Counted from the stretch's first letter, positions 42,603-51,817 are shown. The stretch is DNA of 64,000 bases from Chloroflexota bacterium (GCA_004347695.1 SLTK01000013.1:42838-106837), one strand, 5' to 3'. Numbers and translations are program-made. The notes: generated by a model not told the origin, from the letters alone.

Positions 42603-43553
42603 CTACGCCCCCAGCGCAATTTCTTTTATAAACCTTGCCCGTATCAACCGCGGGACAAAGCCGGTATCCACAAACACAGCAGCAGCCCGGGCATTATTGG
42701 CATTGACGTGTAAGGCTGCTTCTTCACAGCCTTCTTGCTGAAAGCGTTGCAATGCATCTAACAACAACACATGCGCCAGACCTTTCCGGCGGTGCTCCTG
42801 AACTACGGCAATCTGTGATATCCAGCCCGTTTTCCCATCCACTTCGCAGGTGACGAAACCCACCGGTTTCTCGTCTTCCAGCACCACCCGCGACAAATCC
42901 GGGCGAAAATGTTCGTCATTCTCTGTATATTCTGCAATCCACTCACCTTGCACCGGTACGATATCTCCCAACCGGTCGCTGAACCCTTCGGCATACGCCT
43001 GAAAGAAAAGCGGCGCACTGTCGGCGTCCCATGCGCGCATCGCCAGGCCTTCAGGCAAGGGATCGGGCAGCACTGCTTCATTCAGCAGCCGCGTCAACAT
43101 CTGCTCGGTAAGAACATTTTCATACCCGTACTGCAGATAAAGCACATTGGCGCCCTCGGTCAGCGCTTCATTCGTGATCACCAGTTGCAGGGTCGAACCG
43201 GGTTGGCCGACCTGAAGCGCGCGCAATTCCGCCCAGGACAATAACGCCTCGCCAATTCCCTGGCGGCGAAATTCCGGATGCACCTGACCCCCCAGCCGGA
43301 TACGTTGTACCCCTTCCGCGGGCTCAGCAGCGAGCACCCAGGCTACAGCAGCCAGCTGGTCGCGCACCGCCACGCCCAACGAATTGTCGCTGTGAATGGC
43401 AGCTGCTTTCAACGCATCTGCCGGTAGATGACTGACCGGCTCTTCACCGTCAACGCTTTTGCAGACAGTGTCCAACTCAACCAATGCCGCTTCATCCATG
43501 GGATCAATGGCGCGCCACACCATGTGGTTTATATCAGGAAAGGAATCGCTCAT
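42603..43553 (-). CDS. Tandem GNAT acetyltransferase (MshD-like layout)
   Basis: Two GNAT domains in 316 residues. The N-terminal domain has the acetyl-CoA loop HPEFRRQGIGEALL, the C-terminal has VVQEHRRKGLAHVLL and NANNARAAAVFVDTGF. Tandem domains of this size occur in mycothiol synthase, but mycothiol is not expected in this phylum, so the substrate is left open. GGAGGA precedes the ATG. It is divergent from the PPOX-type gene. Confidence 0.85.
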   Translation of the reverse strand: MSDSFPDINHMVWRAIDPMDEAALVELDTVCKSVDGEEPVSHLPADALKAAAIHSDNSLGVAVRDQLAAVAWVLAAEPAEGVQRIRLGGQVHPEFRRQGIGEALLSWAELRALQVGQPGSTLQLVITNEALTEGANVLYLQYGYENVLTEQMLTRLLNEAVLPDPLPEGLAMRAWDADSAPLFFQAYAEGFSDRLGDIVPVQGEWIAEYTENDEHFRPDLSRVVLEDEKPVGFVTCEVDGKTGWISQIAVVQEHRRKGLAHVLLLDALQRFQQEGCEEAALHVNANNARAAAVFVDTGFVPRLIRARFIKEIALGA

Positions 43554-43622
43554 AAGTCCTCCGTTTGAAAATTGTATCTCAGCCTAAGGTAAAATTACCT
43601 GGATTGGCCGATATTGGAGGTA

Positions 43623-44123
43623 ATGATGCAAAAACCACCTGTCAGCCCTGGAACGCGCCCCGAAATGCCGGCGGCTTATGGCATTTCCGGCAGCACCGAA
43701 GGCCTGTTGAGCTGGGAGTGGGTGCGGCAGCGGATGACCCAGTCGCGCAACTACTGGATCAGCAGCACCCGTCCCAACGGACAGCCGCATGCCATGCCGG
43801 TGTGGGGCGTCTGGCTGGACGATCAATTGTTTTTTGGCACCGCGCGAAAATCACGTAAAGCCTTGAACCTGGCCGCCAATGCGGCGGTCAGCTGCCATAC
43901 CGAAAGCGGTGATGAAGCTGTTATCATCGAAGGCGTGGTGGAGGAGGTCACTGATCGGGATTTGTTAAAACGGATAACCGCCGCTATTTCTCAAAAATAC
44001 CCGGGTATGCCTGAAGAAGCGGAGCCTGACCCTGAAAATATTACTTATGCAGTGCGAGCACGCACGGTATTCGCATTTCGCGAACGGGACTTTCCGCAGT
44101 CTGCCACCCGGTGGCGTTTTTAA
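43623..44123 (+). CDS. Pyridoxamine 5'-phosphate oxidase family protein
   Basis: A 166-residue split-barrel flavin or F420-binding protein: SRNYWISSTRPNGQPHAMPVWGVWLDDQLFFGTARKSRKALNL is the typical cofactor-binding part. It resembles the F420/FMN-dependent oxidoreductase group more than true PdxH. GGAGG lies upstream of two consecutive ATGs (43623 and 43626); a TTG at 43614 lies before it. No neighbouring pathway gene hints at the substrate. Confidence 0.82.
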   Translation: MMQKPPVSPGTRPEMPAAYGISGSTEGLLSWEWVRQRMTQSRNYWISSTRPNGQPHAMPVWGVWLDDQLFFGTARKSRKALNLAANAAVSCHTESGDEAVIIEGVVEEVTDRDLLKRITAAISQKYPGMPEEAEPDPENITYAVRARTVFAFRERDFPQSATRWRF

Positions 44124-44236
44124 GCTGTACCGTAACAATCCGGCGGTCGGTTAGTTTGACACCCGCTTTAATTTGATGTAAAGTAAACCATGGTTCTTGT
44201 TGGAATAAGCGTCGGTTATCTCCAGGGAGGAAGTTA

Positions 44237-44893
44237 ATGAGCGCGATCCTATCATCCAATTTGGTCCAAACCCTGGCCTACCAGTTGCCTTCAGCCCTTA
44301 CCCAACAAGAAAAGTCTGGTATCCCCATGTGGTTCTGGGGATTGATGGGGGTCACATTAATTATCCTGTTCTGGATGCTGTTCAACCGCCCTAAGGAAAA
44401 AGAAGGCGACGATCTTGAAAAAGGCCCGAAGGGTACCTCGACCTCTACGAAAGCCAACTCTCAGGGGACCGCATTTGAATTGGAAGATGACAAGATAGAC
44501 TATGGGCCGTATTCCTACGAACCCGAACCTTCCGAACCTGCCGAAGCCCCCGCCGAGCCCCAAACTGCTCCATCCCCCTTCCTTGACTTTGGCGATGAGG
44601 ATCTTCCAGTCCGGCAAGGTTTTGACATGGAATTCCTCAGTGCGGACGATTTTACGCTCATTGAGGGAATCGGCCCAAAAATTGCCAAATTACTAAATCA
44701 GGCCGATATCCACACCTTTCAACAATTGTCTAATGAAGATCCGGAAGCATTGCTTGTCACCCTGGCCACCGCCGGAATCTTCATGACCGACCCTTCATCC
44801 TGGCCGGAACAGGCCAGGTTTGCCGCCGCCGGCCAATGGGATGAATTAAAACGGCTGCAGGATTCGCTCAAAGGTGGGCAACAGCTTTCATAA
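44237..44893 (+). CDS. Membrane-anchored helix-hairpin-helix protein
   Basis: A 218-residue protein with one transmembrane helix (about 31-49), a disordered Glu/Pro-rich stretch (about 55-130) and a C-terminal domain with a helix-hairpin-helix (DDFTLIEGIGPKIAKLLNQADIHTFQQLS), as in DUF4332-like proteins. These hairpins bind DNA or mediate protein contacts. GGGAGGAAG precedes the ATG. Its partner is unknown. Confidence 0.75.
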   Translation: MSAILSSNLVQTLAYQLPSALTQQEKSGIPMWFWGLMGVTLIILFWMLFNRPKEKEGDDLEKGPKGTSTSTKANSQGTAFELEDDKIDYGPYSYEPEPSEPAEAPAEPQTAPSPFLDFGDEDLPVRQGFDMEFLSADDFTLIEGIGPKIAKLLNQADIHTFQQLSNEDPEALLVTLATAGIFMTDPSSWPEQARFAAAGQWDELKRLQDSLKGGQQLS

Positions 44894-45037
44894 ACCCCAC
44901 CGAATACCGTTTATCCCCTCCGGCCGGGTCAAATCCTCAGGCCGGTTTACTTCGTGGACAAAATCCAACCCTGGCAAGGGGATTTTTGCCCCAATAAACG
45001 CGTATTCACAATATTTACTGACCGTCTCAGGTGCCTG

Positions 45038-45874
45038 ATGAAACCAATCTTCGCACGTATCACCGGTCTGGTGTTCAGTATTGCGGCGGTCATGGGACTG
45101 GGATTGAGCCTGGCCGGTTTGATCCTGCTGGGCGGCTTTTCAAACCGCATATCCGCCAATCTGCTGGGTACATTGGAATACCTGGATCGGGCGCTGGCGA
45201 TCAGCAGCGATGGTTTGGAAACTGCGGAAAGTTCGCTGCTGGCAGCGGACTCAGCGCTGGAATCGCTGGCCAGCACGCTGGACGGGGTAAATGAGTCGCT
45301 GCAGGGCATGGACCCCACCCTTACCGCCTTGAGCACGCTGCTTGGCAAAGATTTGCCGGGAACCATCGAAGCCACCCAGGATTCATTGGATTCTGCTCAG
45401 ACAAGCGCCAGGAATATCGATAATGTGTTGACTTCGCTCAGCAGAGTCCCGTTTTTTGGGACGCTGGTCTATAACCCGGAAGTGCCGCTGAACGAAACCA
45501 TTGGCGAAATTTCGGACAGCCTGGATGCCATCCCGCGCTCCCTGCGGGACGCCAAAAGCGGGTTGGATATAGCTGACAGAAATCTCACCACGATCACTTC
45601 GGACCTTGGCAACATCGCGCAGAATACAGATCAAATCGACGTCAGTATTGCGGATGCTTTGTTGGTAATCGATGAATACCAGACATTGGTATCGGATATG
45701 CAAAAGCGGGTGAAGGATTTCCGCCAGGAACTGCCGGGTCAGTTGCGGCTGGCAACCCTGGCAGCCGCACTCCTTTTGATCTGGCTGGCCATTACCCAGA
45801 TCGGGCTGCTGGCTCAGGGCGCTGAATTCATGGCTCGCGGGAGGAAACCGCTCAAACAGCCGGGAATCGAGTAA
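45038..45874 (+). CDS. Membrane protein with long alpha-helical ectodomain
   Basis: A 278-residue protein with a transmembrane helix near the N-terminus (about 10-32) and another near the C-terminus (about 240-262). The region between is rich in Leu, Ser, Asp and Ala in heptad-like order (SSLLAADSALESLASTLDGVNESL), predicting a coiled coil outside. The layout resembles methyl-accepting-type or envelope-spanning adaptors but no signalling domain is seen. The open frame reaches back to 44954; CAGGTG favours the ATG at 45038. Function unknown. Confidence 0.7.
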   Translation: MKPIFARITGLVFSIAAVMGLGLSLAGLILLGGFSNRISANLLGTLEYLDRALAISSDGLETAESSLLAADSALESLASTLDGVNESLQGMDPTLTALSTLLGKDLPGTIEATQDSLDSAQTSARNIDNVLTSLSRVPFFGTLVYNPEVPLNETIGEISDSLDAIPRSLRDAKSGLDIADRNLTTITSDLGNIAQNTDQIDVSIADALLVIDEYQTLVSDMQKRVKDFRQELPGQLRLATLAAALLLIWLAITQIGLLAQGAEFMARGRKPLKQPGIE

Positions 45875-45920
45875 AATCGGGGGAACCGTTCCAGTATTCC
45901 CTTTAAAGAAAGCGCTGATC

Positions 45921-46352
45921 ATGGAAATATCCCTGCTCACCGAAGTCACCGACGAAGTCGTTCAGGCATTTACCCGCCTGCTGCCCCAGTTGAGTTCCAG
46001 CGCGGTTATTCCCTCTCGCGCCGAACTGCAAGAAATCGCCGATAACGAATCATTTTTTATTGCCCGCGACCCTGACCTCGGCGGCCAAATTGTCGGTTCA
46101 TTGACCCTGGTGACCTTTCGCATTCCGACCGGTGTGCGCGCCTGGATCGAGGACGTGGTGGTGGACACTGCCATGCGCGGCAAGGGAATTGGTGAGCTGT
46201 TAACTCGCGCTGCTTTGGAACGCGCGGCCGAATTGGGCGCAAAAACCGTGGATTTGACTTCGCGTCCTTCGCGCGAAGCTGCCAACCGCCTGTACCGGCG
46301 TGTCGGATTTGAATTGCGCCAGACCAACCTGTATCGCTACGACCTCAAGTAG
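45921..46352 (+). CDS. GNAT acetyltransferase
   Basis: Single GNAT domain of 143 residues. The acetyl-CoA loop is VDTAMRGKGIGELLTRAALERA, followed by VDLTSRPSREAANRLYRRVGFELR. Substrate unknown. It lies 9 bases before azlC on the same strand and may be co-transcribed. Confidence 0.88.
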   Translation: MEISLLTEVTDEVVQAFTRLLPQLSSSAVIPSRAELQEIADNESFFIARDPDLGGQIVGSLTLVTFRIPTGVRAWIEDVVVDTAMRGKGIGELLTRAALERAAELGAKTVDLTSRPSREAANRLYRRVGFELRQTNLYRYDLK

Positions 46353-46361
46353 CTGCCAGCC

Positions 46362-47078
46362 GTGAACGCAGTCGTGGATGGCGTAAACCCTCGCCAGCAT
46401 ATGGCCCGGGAATTCTGGGCTGGAGTGCGGGCTGAATTGCCCCTTATCGTAGGGGTTTTCCCCTTTGGCATGATTTACGGCGTGGTCGCCATCAGCAGTG
46501 GCATGCCAGCCAGCGCCGCCCAGGCGATGTCGTCGATCGTCTTTGCCGGCTCAGCCCAATTTGCCACTGCCCAATTAGTGGCGGGCGGCGTGCCAACCCT
46601 GGTACTGGTCATGACCATCTTCATCCTGAACCTGCGTCATGCCCTCTACAGCGCCTCGATCGCGCCCTATACCAAACATCTCTCAACGGCTTGGAAGGCC
46701 GGACTCAGCTACCTGCTGACCGACGAAGCGTACGCCGTCACCATTTTGAATTATGAACGCGAAGGGGACAACACGTACCGCCACTGGTTTTTCCTGGGGG
46801 CCGGTTTGGCGCTGTGGACATTCTGGCAGATCAGCACCGCGGCGGGGATTTTCCTGGGGACGGTGATTCCGGCGGCATGGTCATTGGATTTTGCGGCGGC
46901 GCTGACCTTCATCGCCATGACCCTGCCGCTTTTGCGCGACCGGGCGTCCGTGGCAGCCGCCCTGGCAGCCGGCGTGATGGCGCTGCTGGCTTATCCGCTG
47001 CCGTATAAGCTGGGCCTGGTTGCAGCCGCAATTACCGGTATCGTAACCGGCATACTGGTGGAGGGGAGACGCCGGTGA
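46362..47078 (+). CDS. azlC: AzlC family branched-chain amino-acid exporter subunit
   Basis: Large subunit of an AzlCD-type exporter of branched-chain amino acids or similar. The 238 residues have about seven hydrophobic segments with the family motifs LPLIVGVFPFGMIYGVVA and NLRHALYSASIAP, then LLTDEAYAV. Start is GTG at 46362 with no strong ribosome site; an ATG at 46401 (MAREFWAGVRAELP) is a possible alternative. The end overlaps azlD by 4 bases. Confidence 0.9.
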   Translation: MNAVVDGVNPRQHMAREFWAGVRAELPLIVGVFPFGMIYGVVAISSGMPASAAQAMSSIVFAGSAQFATAQLVAGGVPTLVLVMTIFILNLRHALYSASIAPYTKHLSTAWKAGLSYLLTDEAYAVTILNYEREGDNTYRHWFFLGAGLALWTFWQISTAAGIFLGTVIPAAWSLDFAAALTFIAMTLPLLRDRASVAAALAAGVMALLAYPLPYKLGLVAAAITGIVTGILVEGRRR

Positions 47079-47395
47079 ACATCTGGGCAGCTTTAATTGC
47101 CGGCGGGGCGCTGACCTACCTCACGCGCCTGTCGTTCATATTCCTGTTCGGAATTATCGATCCGCCCGAGGTGCTGAAGCGCGCCTTGCGGTTTGTGCCG
47201 CCGGCGGTGCTTTCGGCCATTGTATTTCAGGAATTGCTCATTCGCGATGGCGCAGTTTTTCTATCGCTCGGCAATACCCGCCTGTTGGCCGGATTGGCAG
47301 CCATCCTGGTTGGCGTGCGCAGCAAGAATTCATTACTGGTCATCGCAACCGGTATGATTGTGCTGTTATTGTTGAATCAGATCGCGCCGGGATAA
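47075..47395 (+). CDS. azlD: AzlD family branched-chain amino-acid exporter subunit
   Basis: Small partner of AzlC, 106 residues with four hydrophobic segments; ALTYLTRLSFIFLFG and LRFVPPAVLSAIVFQELL are family features. GTG start overlaps the azlC TGA (GTGA), so translation is coupled. The function is export of excess valine-type amino acids, inferred from family. Confidence 0.9.
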   Translation: MNIWAALIAGGALTYLTRLSFIFLFGIIDPPEVLKRALRFVPPAVLSAIVFQELLIRDGAVFLSLGNTRLLAGLAAILVGVRSKNSLLVIATGMIVLLLLNQIAPG

Positions 47396-47403
47396 GGGTT
47401 GTA

Positions 47404-47435
47404 ATTGCGAAGCGGGTAGCGCCGAAACAATCTGC
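47404..47435 (+). repeat. Half copy of palindromic repeat family A
   Basis: ATTGCGAAGCGGGTAGCGCC followed by GAAACAATCTGC, matching the left arm at 17674-17713. It abuts the large inverted-repeat element that follows. Confidence 0.5.
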
Positions 47436-47452
47436 AATAGCAGACAAAATTC

Positions 47453-47760
47453 GTAGGTCGGGTTGCCCTTACCCACAGGGTGCCCTGCGGGCAGGGCACT
47501 CTGCGAGTGAGGGGCGACAAAAACCGTTATTCGTGATTTTGTTTTCAGCCCCGATACCCGACGTCATTCTGTATCGCAGGCAATTTTCATCGTTTGTGGT
47601 AGGGAACAACGAAAGATGAATAATCGCAGCTAACGATTTCAGCACCCAATTTTGTCGGGTTTCACTGGCGTGTTTTATGATTATCCGGTTTTTATCGTCC
47701 GCTCACTCGCAGAGTGCCCTGCCCGCAGGGTACCCTGCGGGTGCGGGCAACCCGACCTAC
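47453..47760. repeat. 308-bp inverted-repeat element (MITE-like)
   Basis: 59-base ends at 47453-47511 and 47702-47760 are reverse complements with about four differences, starting GTAGGTCGGGTTGCCC and reaching GCACTCTGCGAGTGAG. The match weakens but continues inward (GGCGACAAAAACCGTTATT against GGACGATAAAAACCGGATA), so the whole 308 bases could fold on itself. It carries no gene and lies in the azlD-glycosidase gap of about 430 bases. Confidence 0.8.
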
Positions 47761-47810
47761 AGATCAATACGTAAGTACCCGCTTACGCACAAATATCCGC
47801 AACATTCTTA

Positions 47811-47816
47811 TATAAT
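47811..47816 (+). promoter_or_regulatory. -10 hexamer of the glycosidase gene (leaderless)
   Basis: A perfect TATAAT with 6 bases to the ATG at 47823. The mRNA would begin at the start codon. Confidence 0.6.
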
Positions 47817-47822
47817 ACAGCC

Positions 47823-49232
47823 ATGAAAAGAATCCCCTTTTTAGCGCGGTTGGCTGCACTGCTGGCAATGCTTACCCTGTCCCTGCCAAACCTCACTGCG
47901 CAGGCGGGCGCTGCACCGGTAACGCCGCCGCCGGACTTCGAATTGATCGACAGCGCACCCGGGGTTGACCTCTACCGCAAAGATTACGCCGGCGGCACCC
48001 CAGACTACGTCCTGGTGGTCGATCTTTCCAAGGGCGCCGGAGTGCACCTTCTTTCAGGCGCGGTGGTGGATGCAGGTTTGGGCGGCGGAGCGTATGGCGG
48101 AAACAGCCCAACCTTTACCCGCCAATCCTTGCAGCAATTCTGGGATGCCTTCACCGTTGACGAGCCGGACGCAGTCTGTGTGGTCAACGGCAGCTTATTC
48201 TCCATCGATGCTGACCCGGCTGCCCTGGCTTTTCCACACAAGGTTGACGGGCAAATGCTCTCCGAAGGCTACGGGCGGGATGAATTTCCCGACCAGAAGC
48301 GCATGCTCGAACTGTGGTCGGATCACGCCCGTATCACCACCCTGAGCGGCGAGACGCTGGCAGCTTCGGATGCGCCAAACATATTGTCAGGTTTAGCGGA
48401 AGACGCCAACCAGGAACCGTCAGCGCTGATCGGCCGCACCTTTGCCGGTGTTGACGATGCAGACGAAAACGGCAGCCTGGAAACGGTGTTGTTCATTTCA
48501 TCGAAAACCAGCCGGGCTGCTGACGCTGCCGGGGTGTTGCGCGCCTTCGGCGCCGATGACGTCATCATGCTGGACGGCGGCGACTCAGCCCAGATGATGT
48601 GCGACAACCAGCCGCAAGTTTATTCAGACCGGCCCATCCCACAGGCGGTTGGCATTACCGCCGGCGAGCAGGCCGCCTACGCGGTGAAAATCGCTGACCA
48701 GACCGACTGGGCGGTAGCGGTCGAAGGCAAGACCCTCGAGGTCGAGATCACCCTCGCCAATACCGGCAGCGAACCCTGGCGCATGGGCGAAGTAGCCCTT
48801 CTTAACCTGCGCAACAGTTGGGGTGCTGGTGAACGAATGGATCTGCCGCAGGATGTCGCCCCCGGAGAAAATATAACCCTGAAATGGGTCACGCTCCCGT
48901 TCGAGAAAACGGGCGTGTTCGTCTCGCAATGGGAGCTGGCACGCGGCACGCAGGCTTTTAGCGATAAACCGATCCTGATCAACGTAATCGTCATTCCGCC
49001 TGAACTCGAGGACAAAAAGGCCGAGCTGGAGGCAAAGATCCGTGAATGGGCGCGCCAACGGGTGGATGATATGGAGCAGATGATCATGGACTGGATTCAG
49101 GCCCAGGTCCGGCGTGGAATCGAACAGATCTGCCCGTTTGGAGCAGCCCTCCCCGGCGCGGTGATCGCCGGAGAAGTCTGGAAGGCGCGCCGCAATAAAG
49201 AGAGACGAAAGAAGGGGCACTTTGGAGAATAA
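47823..49232 (+). CDS. Secreted phosphodiester glycosidase (NAGPA domain) with Ig-like domain
   Basis: Exported protein of 469 residues. Signal peptide at 1-31 (LAALLAMLTLSLPNLTAQAGA). Residues about 60-280 form the NAGPA fold of phosphodiester N-acetylglucosaminidases and exopolysaccharide hydrolases, with VVNGSLFSID and the conserved end DDVIMLDGGDSAQMM. About 285-395 resemble an NBR1-type immunoglobulin-like domain (LEVEITLANTGSEPWRMGEVALLN, then APGENITLKWVTLPFEKTGVFVSQWEL). The charged, helical C-terminus ends in a basic tail. Likely acts on envelope or environmental glycans. Starts behind a leaderless-type -10. Confidence 0.85.
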   Translation: MKRIPFLARLAALLAMLTLSLPNLTAQAGAAPVTPPPDFELIDSAPGVDLYRKDYAGGTPDYVLVVDLSKGAGVHLLSGAVVDAGLGGGAYGGNSPTFTRQSLQQFWDAFTVDEPDAVCVVNGSLFSIDADPAALAFPHKVDGQMLSEGYGRDEFPDQKRMLELWSDHARITTLSGETLAASDAPNILSGLAEDANQEPSALIGRTFAGVDDADENGSLETVLFISSKTSRAADAAGVLRAFGADDVIMLDGGDSAQMMCDNQPQVYSDRPIPQAVGITAGEQAAYAVKIADQTDWAVAVEGKTLEVEITLANTGSEPWRMGEVALLNLRNSWGAGERMDLPQDVAPGENITLKWVTLPFEKTGVFVSQWELARGTQAFSDKPILINVIVIPPELEDKKAELEAKIREWARQRVDDMEQMIMDWIQAQVRRGIEQICPFGAALPGAVIAGEVWKARRNKERRKKGHFGE

Positions 49233-49791
49233 TCTGGCTGGATTAGCGTCAGCCGTTTTGGTCGGTCGGCAAACCGATACGCTGGTCACCACCCGTGTTA
49301 AGGCTGTACAAGTGACTGTAGAAGGATTTGCGGGTGACAAGCACGCCGGCTTGACCCACCCTGCAGACAGCCGCACGCCATTCTATCCGCGCGGGACGCA
49401 AATCTTCAACGACCGCCAGGTCAGCATTGTCTCGCTGGAAGAATTAGCAATTGTGGCCGCCAGCCTGGACCTGCCAGAGCTATTGCCGGAATGGCTGGGG
49501 GCAAACCTGCTGCTCAGCGGCATCCCCGACCTCACCACGCTGGAACCCGGCGCCCGGTTATTCTTTTCCAGCGGGGCGGTGCTATATGTGACCCATTCCA
49601 ATAGCCCGTGCTCTGGCCCGGGGAAAATAGTTCAATCCCGCTTCCCTGACCGGGATGGGCTGACAGCAGCCTTTGTCAAACACGCCATGCACCGGCGTGG
49701 TTTGGTGGCTGTGGTGGATTTGCCGGGTCAAATCGCGGAAGGTGACACAGTCAAGGTCATCTGGAAAAACCGCTACCGCTACCTGGATTAA
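49222..49791 (+). CDS. MOSC domain protein
   Basis: A 189-residue beta-barrel MOSC protein (molybdenum cofactor sulfurase C-terminal type). Features: GFAGDKHAGLTHPADSR, the RQVSIVSLEELAIV segment, LGANLLLSG and the conserved Cys in SNSPCSGPGKIV that can carry sulfur. TTG start at 49222 has AAGGGG upstream and overlaps the preceding gene by 11 bases. Role: delivery of sulfur to molybdenum enzymes or detoxification. MsrP in this window is a molybdopterin enzyme, but a direct link is not shown. Confidence 0.85.
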   Translation: MENNLAGLASAVLVGRQTDTLVTTRVKAVQVTVEGFAGDKHAGLTHPADSRTPFYPRGTQIFNDRQVSIVSLEELAIVAASLDLPELLPEWLGANLLLSGIPDLTTLEPGARLFFSSGAVLYVTHSNSPCSGPGKIVQSRFPDRDGLTAAFVKHAMHRRGLVAVVDLPGQIAEGDTVKVIWKNRYRYLD

Positions 49792-49808
49792 TCACGGGAG
49801 AATGTCGA

Positions 49809-50225
49809 ATGGACAATCCACTGGCGAAAAAACTATTGATCCGTTCCGGCAGCCGCCTTCTGGTGCGCAATGCGCCGCCGGGCTATCTGGAAAAACTGGA
49901 ACCGCTGCCCGATGGCGTCCAACTGCTGACTACCGTAGAGGGCACGTTTGACGTGGTGCTGCTATTCGTCCACAATAAGGCTGAGGTGGACGCCCTGGCC
50001 CTGGAAAGCACGCTGGCAGCCCGCCGTGGTGGGGTGGTGTGGCTGATTTATCCCAAAAAGTCGCAGAACGCCCAGACCGATATCAACCGCGATACCGGTT
50101 GGGAAGTGCTGTGGGACGCCGGCTGGGTTGGGATCGCAATTGTCGCCATCGATGACGCCTGGGCAGCACTGCGTTTCAGGCCGGCCAGCGACGTAAAACG
50201 CTCGCCGAACAGCACTTTGCGGTAG
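49809..50225 (+). CDS. DUF3052-like small protein
   Basis: A 138-residue soluble protein. The start LAKKLLIRSGSRLLVRNAPPGYLEKLEPLP and the core VVLLFVHNKAEVDALALESTLAARRGGVVWLIYPKKS match the DUF3052 type. The tail GWVGIAIVAIDDAWAALRFRPASD is also typical. GGGAG precedes the ATG loosely. Function is not known; it lies 17 bases after the MOSC gene. Confidence 0.8.
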   Translation: MDNPLAKKLLIRSGSRLLVRNAPPGYLEKLEPLPDGVQLLTTVEGTFDVVLLFVHNKAEVDALALESTLAARRGGVVWLIYPKKSQNAQTDINRDTGWEVLWDAGWVGIAIVAIDDAWAALRFRPASDVKRSPNSTLR

Positions 50226-50298
50226 CCAACCATTCGAATGGTGCAAACTTCGCAAAAAAACGATCATTCATGGATTAACTCAATAGATTGGATGCCCA

Positions 50299-50688
50299 AT
50301 GGAAACGACCGCCTACCGCCTGACGCTTTTACCCCAGCCGCTGGCTATATGCCAGCTCGAACCCGACACCCCTGTGCCGGAGTGGGCCTGGAATTCTAAA
50401 TTCCTCACCATTACCCGCACCCCGGATGAATTCTCGCTATTATGCGATGCCAACCTGGTGCCCGCTGGTATTCGTTCAGAGGGCGGCTGGCGTGCGCTCA
50501 AAATGGAGGGGCCATTCGAGTTCACCCAGATCGGCGTGCTGGCATCCGTGCTAAACCCGCTGGCAGAAGCGCAGGTTTCCATCCTCTCGATTGCGACCTA
50601 CGACACCGATTATGTACTGGTAGCCGAACCCGATTTGCCAGCCGCGCTGGCAGCGCTTGCCGGCGCCGGCCATCAGGTCAGTGAGTAA
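50299..50688 (+). CDS. ACT domain-containing protein
   Basis: A 129-residue protein with two ACT-like halves: VPEWAWNSKFLTITRTPDEFSLLC and, at the C-terminus, GVLASVLNPLAEAQVSILSIATYDTDYVLV. Stand-alone ACT proteins bind amino acids and regulate or buffer metabolism. No DNA-binding part is present. Ligand unknown; the neighbour is an EamA exporter. Confidence 0.85.
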   Translation: METTAYRLTLLPQPLAICQLEPDTPVPEWAWNSKFLTITRTPDEFSLLCDANLVPAGIRSEGGWRALKMEGPFEFTQIGVLASVLNPLAEAQVSILSIATYDTDYVLVAEPDLPAALAALAGAGHQVSE

Positions 50689-50767
50689 CCGGCGGCTGCA
50701 AACGTCTTTCTAACTGGCCGCAGCCGCGTGGTAAGATTGGCCTATTCCTGATCTGGAGCCAACGATT

Positions 50768-51742
50768 TTGAGCCAGCCCATACAAAACAGTCAAAAACCG
50801 GCTGTCGGCCGGGGATATGCCATTGCCATCTTTGGGGTCGCAGTCTGGTCTGCCACAGCGACTTTTATCGCCTACTTAACCACGCGCTATCACCTGCCGC
50901 CATTTCTGCTGGCAGCCTGGCGGGATGGCATCGCCGGTCTGACTGTCTGGCTGGTGTTGCGCGCCATCCGCCCCCAATTGCTGCGCCTGCCGCGCAGTCA
51001 GTGGCTTTTTGTGATCGGTTACGGCATCCTGCTGTCCGGGTTTAACGCCCTGTGGACAGTTTCTGTAGTTTTGAACGGTGCGGCCGTCTCTACAGTGATG
51101 GTATACAGTTCCGCCGCCTTCACTGCACTGATCGCCTGGCGGATGTTTGGCGAAATGATGAACCTGCAAAAGATTCTTGCGGTGATTCTTGGCATCGGCG
51201 GGTGCGTGCTGGTGGCGGGAGCCTACGACCCGGCGGCCTGGCAAAGTAATGCGGTTGGGGTAATCACCGGCCTGATTTCCGGGCTGGTTTTTACCGCCTA
51301 TTCGCTGATGGGCAAAATCTCGGCGCAGCGCGGTATTTCTTCCTGGACTGCGCTGACTTACACTTTCATGCTGGCAGCCGGGCTGCTGGCTGTTTATAAC
51401 TTTATCCTGCCCGAACTGGGCGGCGTCACGCTGGGAAGCCCGTCTTTGCTGCCGGTTCTGGACAGTCGCGGCTGGATTGCTCTGGTCATGCTCGGTCTGG
51501 GTCCAACCATTGGCGGGTATGGGCTGTATAACTACAGCCTGAGTTATCTGCCGGCATCGGTTGTCAATTTGCTGGCCACTCTGGAACCAGCCATGACGGC
51601 CGTCCAATCCTATCTCCTGCTCGATGAGCGTTTTACCGTTGCCCAGGTGATCGGGAGTTTGTTGATCATTGGCGGCGTTGTTATTATCCGGCTGATGGAA
51701 AGCCGCCGGCAGCAGGAAACCGCCAACCTGGCGCCCGTCTGA
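50768..51742 (+). CDS. EamA (DMT) family transporter
   Basis: A 324-residue membrane protein with ten helices in two EamA repeats. The first repeat contains SATATFIAYLTTRYHLPPFLLAAWRDGIAGL and the second GPTIGGYGLYNYSLSYLPASVVNLLATLEPAMTAV, both classical. It likely exports amino acids or metabolites. TTG start, with CTGGAG upstream. It could be co-transcribed with the ACT gene 79 bases before. Confidence 0.9.
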   Translation: MSQPIQNSQKPAVGRGYAIAIFGVAVWSATATFIAYLTTRYHLPPFLLAAWRDGIAGLTVWLVLRAIRPQLLRLPRSQWLFVIGYGILLSGFNALWTVSVVLNGAAVSTVMVYSSAAFTALIAWRMFGEMMNLQKILAVILGIGGCVLVAGAYDPAAWQSNAVGVITGLISGLVFTAYSLMGKISAQRGISSWTALTYTFMLAAGLLAVYNFILPELGGVTLGSPSLLPVLDSRGWIALVMLGLGPTIGGYGLYNYSLSYLPASVVNLLATLEPAMTAVQSYLLLDERFTVAQVIGSLLIIGGVVIIRLMESRRQQETANLAPV

Positions 51743-51817
51743 GTGGAAGAGCGAAGCATCTGGTGAACATTTCTGTTACTGAAAACACCAGGTATTCAGG
51801 ATGCTTTGCACCTGCCA

